DNA from: Asterias rubens
Lineage: Eukaryota > Echinodermata > Asteroidea > Forcipulatida > Asteriidae
Length of the DNA stretch: 64,000 bases
Direction: 5' to 3'
Assembly (NCBI RefSeq): GCF_902459465.1
Contig: NC_047067.1
Coordinates: forward strand, 13,032,840 to 13,096,839
Shown piece after piece: positions 57,300 to 64,000 of the stretch. The notes under the pieces were generated by a model. The model was not told the DNA's origin, made no database searches, and saw only the letters and a list, made by a program, of their open reading frames with translations. The position numbers were made by a program, and so were the translations under genes. The first letter of the stretch is position 1, and every line of letters begins with the position of its first letter.

Positions 57300-57655
57300 G
57301 TGATCTATTGACTTTTTTGTTATTACTCCATAAGTTTAATGACAATAAAAAATACCTGGAAAAGAACACTTTGGAGGTTGATATTATTAAAGTTGTTAGA
57401 AACAACCCCCTTTGAAGTAGTGTCGTTTTGAGAAATAGGTATTCTGAGAAAGGCATGCAGCATGCAGTGTTTCTAAGGTATCTGAAAGCACACAATTTTA
57501 TATGCAACAAGGGTGTTTTCCTCCATTATTGTCTCGCGACTTTCATGACCATTTGAGCCCAACTTTGTTTACAGGTTCGTTGGTTTGTTGCACTTGTTTG
57601 GGGTACACTAATGAGTGAGGATACTTCTTGTCTTTGTCAACCAAAAGTGGACCAA
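57300..57655 (+). mobile_element. family A MITE, divergent
   Basis: Blocks such as CCCCCTTTGAAGTAGTGTCG and CAACAAGGGTGTTTTC match the family with many changes. A second, well-preserved copy follows immediately. Confidence 0.65.
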
Positions 57656-57657
57656 CT

Positions 57658-58050
57658 TTAAAGGCAGTGGACACTATTGGTAACTACTCAAAAAAATTAT
57701 ATTAGCGTAAAACCTTTCTTGGTGACGAGTAATGGGGAGAGGTTGATGGTATAAAACATTGTGAGAAATGGCTCCCTCTGAAGTGCCATAGTTTTCGAGA
57801 AAGAAGTAATGTTCCACGAATTTGATTTCGAGACCTCAAGTTTAGAACTTGAGGTATCGAAATCAACTATCTAAACGCACACAACTTCGTGTGACACGGG
57901 TATTTTTTTCTTTCATTATTATCTCGCAAGTTCGATGACCGATTGAGCTCAAATTTTCACAGATTTGTTATTTTTATGCATTTTATGTTGAAATACACGA
58001 ACTGTGAAGGCTAGTCTTTGACAATTACCAATAGTGTCCGCTGCCTTTAA
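57658..58050 (+). mobile_element. family A TTAA MITE
   Basis: Complete with TTAA ends. It lies between lectins 2 and 3, about 0.6 kb upstream of lectin 3. Confidence 0.9.
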
Positions 58051-58461
58051 GGATGACAGTCACAAACAGGATTAAAATGAAGTAACAAAAAAAAAAAAAA
58101 AAAAAAGAAGAAGAGAAAACTAAGGACTGAACAATGATTTATTCTCGAGTAGTATACTGCAATTCTGAACGGCATGGAATTTTGTACCTGTCTTGCGTGG
58201 TACTGTATTTGACCTTTTTGCATTTACATTAATAGTTTATGTATTCCCGCCGTTTCTGTTTCATTTGTTGATTTATTCAATCATTTTATTTTGACGATGT
58301 CATCTTTGAAGGATTATCTCATTTTCAATCGAGCCTGGGGTCACAGATTTTCTTTGAAACTTTAAATTTTCGTACGATAATGCTCTGCATCGCGGAGGAG
58401 TGTTGTGACTGAGATTATGCTAATTGCACACACAAAGATAACGCCCTCTTGCAACTATCGT

Positions 58462-58600
58462 CCAATCACAGTCCATCTCCGCTTACGCATAATTAGGTGC
58501 ACGGCGCATGCGTGTTTACCTCACCAGCACATCGAGCGAAAAACGCAAGCTGTTTGCCGCGTCTCATTGCAAAGTGTAGCGAGCAGACGACCGACAGTTC
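58462..58600 (+). promoter_or_regulatory. lectin 3 putative core promoter
   Basis: Ordered motifs: CCAATCACA at 58462-58470, GCGCATGCG (NRF1-like) at 58504-58512 and ACGACCGACAGTTC at 58587-58600, followed 40 bp later by the ATG. The same order and spacing recur upstream of lectin 4. The transcription start is not determined. Confidence 0.5.
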
Positions 58601-58639
58601 GCGCTCTTTTTGCAATAGCCCCTGGTTTTTGCAGTCAAG

Positions 58640-59251
58640 ATGGAGTCCAAAGCAGTATTGATATGCTTGGTGCTGTGTGCTGTATTCTGTGGCTCGAATG
58701 CAGGATGCCCAGCTTACTGGACACAGAATGGAAACTCTTGCTACAGGTTTATAGGCCTGCCACAAACCTACGCGAGAGCCGATAGTGTTTGTAAGATGTT
58801 CGCAGGGTGCGGAGAATCAGGGCGTGGGATCGGCCATCTTATCTCCTTGAACACACCCATGGAGAACCAATTTGCGTTCGGTTTGCTCGCCAACGTCTTC
58901 GGTGAGATCCCTCCAGCGCAAGCTTGGCTCGGACTGAGTGACATGAATCCCAACCAGGAATTCATGTGGTCTGATGGAACCCGCCCTACGTACAAAGCAT
59001 GGGGACCCAACAGCCCATCACAGAGTCACAATTCGAACTGTGCAATCTTTGGTGAGTTATTAGCACCAAGATGGATGGACGTAATGTGTGAGGAAGAATT
59101 CCCATACATCTGTGAGATGCCTGCTCGTAGTGAGTTCACCTGCCCAGAAGGGGCTGGCCCCGCCGCTGCCCCTGTTCCCGTGATACTTAAAAACCCCAAC
59201 GAGCCTAGGGTCGTCCGATACCCCGATGGTCTGCCCAAGCCACAACACTAG
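58640..59251 (+). CDS. secreted C-type lectin 3, intronless
   Basis: 203 aa. ATG at 58640 (CAAGATGG), signal peptide ~1-21 ending SNA. C-type lectin domain ~23-159 with cysteines 23, 34, 51, 57, 134, 150 and 158. WLGLSD occurs at 96-101 and the family WSDG at 110-113. The EPN site is GPN (122-124) and the WND site is WMD (145-147), so the first Glu ligand is missing. A ~44-residue Pro/Ala-rich C-terminal extension follows the domain. It is closest to lectin 4 in length, in the CKMF-GC-GIGHL-S block and in tail layout (inspection). Confidence 0.91.
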   Translation: MESKAVLICLVLCAVFCGSNAGCPAYWTQNGNSCYRFIGLPQTYARADSVCKMFAGCGESGRGIGHLISLNTPMENQFAFGLLANVFGEIPPAQAWLGLSDMNPNQEFMWSDGTRPTYKAWGPNSPSQSHNSNCAIFGELLAPRWMDVMCEEEFPYICEMPARSEFTCPEGAGPAAAPVPVILKNPNEPRVVRYPDGLPKPQH

Positions 59252-59642
59252 ACTAAGAAAACCAACGAAGGACGTTGACGAAATCTACACATTGCATTTT
59301 GCTCCTTGGGGGAAGCATTTCATCGGTGTGAAGACCGCGGACACTTTGCCCTCATCACTATTCATTGAACTTTGAACTTTGACCTCATGAACTTTTGACT
59401 CTTTAAAGTTTAAAGCACTTTTATTATAACTGTTCATTTACGTCAAGTTTAAAGCCAAACTCAAAGTATTATGATGGATTGATTTCAATTATGTGTTCCT
59501 TTTTAACCCTTTTTTCCCCCGGTTGGCTAATTATTCACTTGTTACCCCTCCCCTATTTTTAACCGATTTTTAAACAAGATAACCGTCTTCAAACTAATCT
59601 AAAAGATTGTCATTGTCACCTGTCGTGTTTTCAACGACACAT

Positions 59643-59948
59643 CAGGGCCCAGTTTCATAAAGATGTTCAGTAGAAAATACTGCTGAGCAAATTTCTGTAC
59701 AAAGCAAAGTGCTAAGCAAAATATATGAGCGGGGCACCAGTCACAACGAAGTAAACTTTATGGACTTTTGGCTGGTAACCCGTTTCTGCTGAGCAATATA
59801 TTTTTCTGTGCAAAAGCAAAATATGGGCGGGGCACCACTCACAACAATGTAAACTTTATGGAATTTTCCCTGGTAACCCGTTTCTGCCAAGCAATATTTG
59901 TATGTGCTAAGCAAGTTTTGTTCTTATGAGCTTAATGAAATTGGGCCT
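59643..59948. repeat. CCCAATTTCATAGAG-family palindromic repeat
   Basis: Begins GCCCAGTTTCATAAAGATG and ends TAATGAAATTGGGCC. The interior has a duplicated ~115 bp module containing GGGGCACCAGTCACAAC and GGTAACCCGTTTCTGC. Confidence 0.75.
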
Positions 59949-61546
59949 CTGAGGACACATCAGTTGAATTCGTGCCTCCATTTTGTTTTTCTAGACATCA
60001 ATGTGGTAACCGGAAATACGAGCGATTTTGAAAGAGAGCGGGACCAATTAAAACACTCTGATTTATCTTTTAGCTGTGTCGTGTCAACATAAATTTTGTT
60101 TGTTGTGTTTAACTGTTCAATGACTTGGTGATGAACATAATTATATTTTGAAGTACCGAAAGCCAACTGACATTTTATGTTTTGGGGTGTGGTTTTCTTT
60201 TCTTTCTAGTAGGTGAATAAAACAAGTACACTGCAAACGAATAAACGAATTTGGACTGTCTTTTTCTTGTGTTTCTTAAAAGTAGTCCAATCATTTATAG
60301 AAAGGTATAGCCCCCACAATGCATGTCCCAATGCGTTGATCGGAGCGCAAATGATTCTGGGGGAAATCAGAGTCCGCACAACACTGACAGCCATGAATCA
60401 TGGGTGCACCCCACGAAGTAGGAGAAAATAGAGCGTAATTTAGACCTGATTAATGATTTTTGTAAAATATTCTTGATTATTAGACAGATTGAATTGAGGG
60501 CCCCAAAAAGGGTTTCAGTGTAAAACAAATAGTCCTGAGAGGTGTATGATTGACGTTTGAGCAATTGAACTGCTATAAGTGGTGTTTTTATTTAGAGGGG
60601 AAGAACTTGACGTGGCCACTCAGGACCCCAAATACCGAGCTAGCAGTGGACAAAAGTAAGAGTCAATTGAATCATTTTTATCCAACAGTAAAAACCTGTG
60701 AGAGTTCTAATTATTATTCCAATATTTATATATCTGTCATAACATACATAATAAGAGCTGGGTTTTTTATTATTATTTATTTACATATTTACGCCAGGTT
60801 TTACTTTATTATGTGGACTGCATCTTGCCCCATGATGCTTGGTTTCCCAAGATGCATTGCGCCTTTGAATGTTCTGGGTGTGTTTGTATTGTGTTACTAT
60901 ACATGTATAGGGGGAATTTCTTTACTGGTGATAGGGGCGGGCAGGTAATTCGCGTCTGCTTGAAACCTACATTTTATTATTTAGAGATATTGAAACCTAA
61001 ATGTTCATATGATGCTATAACATTTAAATCTGAATGGAAGTCGGGCCCTATAAACTGTTTGGAAATGCTGTCCCCACACTTCTGATTATACCACGTTCTG
61101 TAGTCAAGAAATTGTGTATGCTTTGAATCAACTGGGCCCAAAACATTTTTGTTGCACAATGAAGTCACATGATGGGCGGTACAAAGCAGACTATTTCACT
61201 ATGACAGCTGTAGGTTACAAGGTAATGTTGTTGGAAGAGGGGGGGGGTGTTGTGAGTCACATATCCGTTGATTGTACGTAGCTTTGCCCCTCGTACCATC
61301 ACAACACCTCCCTGGATGTAAGTGACGTCGGGGACTTCTAAAGGTGCCTGGAATACTCAGGGACCACGTTCAGAAAATAAAGTTACGAAGTTGGATATGT
61401 AGAAGAGTGTATACGAGAAGTGTAGAGTGTGTGAAAGAAAATAGAAAAGAACTTCAAAAGACAAGTTTTGTTATTCAATGAGAAGAATAGTGGAGAGACA
61501 CAGAACTTGTTTTTCTGCTGATAAGTTATACGTATTTTTGTGATTA

Positions 61547-61850
61547 CCTGATGGAATACCAACTTTTGTTGTAAAAACTATTGCTTACCTTTACTTTGGA
61601 AATAAAGGGTGGTGGACATTCAGTGAACTAACAGTTTCGCAGAGGGAAGTCGCATCAGAGGCCCCCCCCTTAAAAGTTTAATAATTATAATTGTAAAAAT
61701 CAATCCATTAATAAACAAATGAATAATTATTCTTGTAATGACCTGATGGAGTACCAACTCTTGTTGCAAAAACTAATGTTTAACTTTCCTTTGGAAGTTG
61801 AGGGTGAACATTAAGTGAGGAAAAGTTCCGCAGAGGCCCCCCCCCCAGTA
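61547..61850 (+). repeat. direct duplication, ~120 bp units
   Basis: TACCTGATGGAATACCAACT (61546) and GACCTGATGGAGTACCAACT (61740) head two similar segments. Both end in AGAGGCCCCCCCC-type tracts. Confidence 0.75.
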
Positions 61851-61954
61851 ATAACAAATTATTATGGTAAAATACATCCATTACTAAATAAGTGGAAAGA
61901 TCAACAATAAAAAATAGACACCCTAGCAAACAAATAAATTAGTAAATCAATAAG

Positions 61955-61958
61955 TGTA

Positions 61959-61993
<35 letters not shown>
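61955..61993 (+). repeat. (AAAT)n microsatellite
   Basis: About nine AAAT units, continuing into further A/T-rich short repeats. Confidence 0.9.
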
Positions 61994-62169
61994 GTAACTA
62001 TAAAAACAAACAAACAAATTAGGCTAATAAAGAAAACAAAATATCAAAATAATTCCTGGAATTCAATGAAATTGAAGACAAAATGGGGCAGACATCATGC
62101 TACATCAAAACGCAACATGACTCATGAGGTAAATAACATGATGTTGAAAGGTGCGTGTACAGGAAGTTC

Positions 62170-62532
62170 TTAAAGGCAGTGGACACTGTTGGTATATACT
62201 CAAAATAATTATCAGCATAAAACCTAACTTCGGTAACGAGTAATAGGTAGAGGTTGATAGTATAAAACATTGTGAGAAACAGCTCCCTCTGAAGTAACAA
62301 AGTTTTCGAAAAAGAAGTAATTGTCCACGAATTCGATTTCGAAACCTCAGTATTAGATTTTTAGGTCTCGAAATCAAGCATCTGGAGCACACAACATTGT
62401 GTGACAAGGGTGTTTTGTCTTTCATTATTATCTTGCAACTTCGACGAGCATTTCAGCTCAAATTTTCACAGGTTATTTTATTTAGATACACCAAGTGAGA
62501 AGACATTTACCAATAGTGTCCAGTGTCTTTAA
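62170..62532 (+). mobile_element. family A TTAA MITE
   Basis: Complete with TTAA ends, about 0.66 kb upstream of lectin 4. Confidence 0.9.
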
Positions 62533-63008
62533 GACAATACAATAATGATGCATGAAGCGTTAAGTTTGTGCTTAAATTCGAGGCCCTAAACACACATGAC
62601 GGATCCGCTATTATTTTTTCAAAAACAATAAAGATCACCATGTTTACAAATTTTCACTTCACAGATCTTCTGATGTTTGTACAGACCTACACTATGTGTA
62701 TAAAGTACCACAATGGTGAATAGTAAATTTAAGTTATTTGCACTGTTTTCCATTAAACTAAAATCGCTAACAGTATCTGCGTCAACAACTTATTAAAAAA
62801 GTAAAAGTAAAAGATGTTTCGTATTAGAGATTACTCATAATTATGAATACGGTCAAGATGTCATCCAGGGATAGCACCGAGTAGGTCGGGAAGGGGCGTG
62901 TTTATGGGGTCAAGGTTTACCCCCGCACTCTCAACAACAAGTCAAGAGGCGTGGCTTAGACCGGGTTAGTTGAAAGGTCACGATGTTCACGCCCACTTAA
63001 ACTCTCAG

Positions 63009-63151
63009 CCAATCACATCGCTTTGTTTATGGAGCCAGGGTTTCGCGTACTGCGCAGACGTATCCAAGCCGCCTCTCCATGTTGACTGCAGAATAGAGCA
63101 GTGCTAGTTTCTTCTCACTGCAGACCCAAGCCAGCAAACAACCGACACTTC
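63009..63151 (+). promoter_or_regulatory. lectin 4 putative core promoter
   Basis: CCAATCACAT at 63009-63018, TGCGCAGACG at 63051-63060 and ACAACCGACACTTC at 63138-63151, with the ATG 44 bp further on. Spacings are within about ten bases of those at lectin 3. Confidence 0.5.
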
Positions 63152-63194
63152 AACTATTTTTTTTGAAAAATCTACTCAGTACGAGGGGCCAACA

Positions 63195-63815
63195 ATGAAG
63201 CTGTTAGCATTGCTGGCGTGTATCACGCTGTACGTTGGGATCTCCAATGCCCACAACTACGACCCATGCCCAACATACTGGCTGAAAAATGGCAAATCTT
63301 GCTATCGGTACTTCGGCCAGCTTTCGAACTGGATAACTGCCGAGAATATCTGCAGGATGTTCTCGGGATGTTCCGGCGGAATTGGCCACCTCGTCTCCAT
63401 CAATGATGCTGCGGAGAATGACTTCGTTTTCAACCTTGTGAAGGGTATTACGGGGGGAAACGTTCCACCCCCAACGTGGCTCGGTGGGAGACGCTATGCC
63501 GCAACCCAGCTATGGCAGTGGAGCGACGGCACAACCGTTAGCCCGTACAATGCATGGGCCCAAGGCCAAGCACCGCAGCAACAGGGCAGAAATTGCATGG
63601 TTTTCAGCGAAACCGCGCTGCCAACTTGGAGAGACATCAATTGCCGAAACGAAATGTTCCCGTACATTTGCGAGATGCAAGCAAATGTTCCAGTTGACCC
63701 CAATACGTGTGCTACCGGCGGGACAGGAACCGGAACAAACCCATCCGCCCAACCAGTACCTTTCCGCTACACAAAGTCAGGGAATGTAGAACAACGCAGA
63801 GTAAGTGAGCCATAG
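63195..63815 (+). CDS. secreted C-type lectin 4, intronless
   Basis: 206 aa. ATG at 63195 (ACAATGAAG), signal peptide ~1-19 ending SNA. C-type lectin domain ~25-160 with cysteines 25, 36, 53, 59, 134, 150 and 159. WLGG at 95-98 and WSDG at 109-112 are present. The long loop reads WAQGQAPQQQG, with no EPN or QPD, and WRD (145-147) replaces WND, so canonical Ca2+-dependent sugar binding looks lost or changed (inference). The tail is Thr/Gly then Pro-rich and resembles that of lectin 3, consistent with a recent duplication. Confidence 0.91.
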   Translation: MKLLALLACITLYVGISNAHNYDPCPTYWLKNGKSCYRYFGQLSNWITAENICRMFSGCSGGIGHLVSINDAAENDFVFNLVKGITGGNVPPPTWLGGRRYAATQLWQWSDGTTVSPYNAWAQGQAPQQQGRNCMVFSETALPTWRDINCRNEMFPYICEMQANVPVDPNTCATGGTGTGTNPSAQPVPFRYTKSGNVEQRRVSEP

Positions 63816-64000
63816 AGCGAGACGTCTAAAGAAAACAATCGTTACAAACTCCGAAACACATCATTATAAAGCAGGAGCGACTGCGTTCAAATAGGAAACG
63901 TGGAGCAAAACAGGAGTGTCTTCATCAAACTGCAGTCGTCTTTTATTGACCCTTGAACTTCGACCTTTGAGGAACAGTTCAAACATTGTTTGGATGGCCG
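63816..64000. other. lectin 4 downstream sequence
   Basis: Presumed 3' UTR. It shares the phrase TTGACCCTTGAACTTCGACC with a similar CTTTGAACTTTGACCTC after lectin 3. Confidence 0.5.

Larger units (their letters stand above)
56893..58639. other. divergent lectin 2-lectin 3 intergenic region
   Basis: 1.75 kb containing two adjacent family A MITEs and, close to lectin 3, its putative promoter. Confidence 0.8.
59252..63194. other. lectin 3-lectin 4 intergenic region
   Basis: Palindromic repeat (59643), direct duplication (61547), microsatellite (61955), MITE (62170) and the lectin 4 promoter. AATAAA around 60213 could serve lectin 3. No recognised gene between. Confidence 0.75.

Overview
This is a stretch of animal nuclear genome. 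It is AT-rich, has large spliced genes with GT-AG introns, and is packed with short interspersed repeats. The proteins are those of a non-vertebrate deuterostome: two one-to-one orthologues of vertebrate single-copy genes (TMTC2 and FBXO3), a SMAP/C11orf58 homologue, and a cluster of small secreted C-type lectins. Together with the repeat style this points to an echinoderm, most likely a sea star. The species assignment is inference, because no marker gene is present.

Layout. The left part (to about 19.4 kb) holds the 3' nine exons of a TMTC2 orthologue on the + strand (5859-19411). Its N-terminal exons lie left of the window. It encodes an ER membrane protein with a DUF1736 region followed by TPR repeats. 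From 24.7 to 37.6 kb, on the same strand, lies a complete ten-exon FBXO3 orthologue (F-box, SUKH/SMI1-KNR4, ApaG/DUF525; 437 aa). Its first intron has a GC-AG boundary, and the acidic C-terminal tail of the vertebrate protein is absent. On the - strand at 41.4-44.6 kb is a four-exon small acidic protein (SMAP) homologue that carries a long Arg/Ser/Glu/Asp-rich tail. From 48 kb to the right edge are four intronless secreted C-type lectin genes (47976 +, 56892 -, 58640 +, 63195 +). Their sugar-binding loops have diverged (one EPN, three altered). At least the last two share a promoter layout, so they probably arose by duplication of gene plus promoter.

The non-coding DNA is dominated by mobile-element debris. 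There are at least 14 copies of a 360-390 bp TTAA-flanked inverted-repeat element with a central palindrome (family A), two copies of a second TTAA-flanked element (family B), tRNA-derived SINEs with ATT-repeat tails, and two hAT-like MITEs with visible target-site duplications (35696-36278 and 36470-36968). There is also a nested foldback (37893-38775), a very young 520 bp tandem duplication (38754-39793), and a palindromic family whose ends read CCCAATTTCATAGAG. A TTAA-bounded element at 10013-10783 contains a decayed THAP zinc-finger coding remnant. It is a candidate autonomous relative (Kolobok-like) of the TTAA-type non-autonomous elements.

I see no operons, CRISPR, bona fide tRNA or rRNA genes, or a clear new multi-gene system. 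The best leads are the lectin cluster with its shared promoter, the THAP/TTAA element, the nested foldback and tandem duplication, and the lineage-specific changes in TMTC2, FBXO3 and SMAP.
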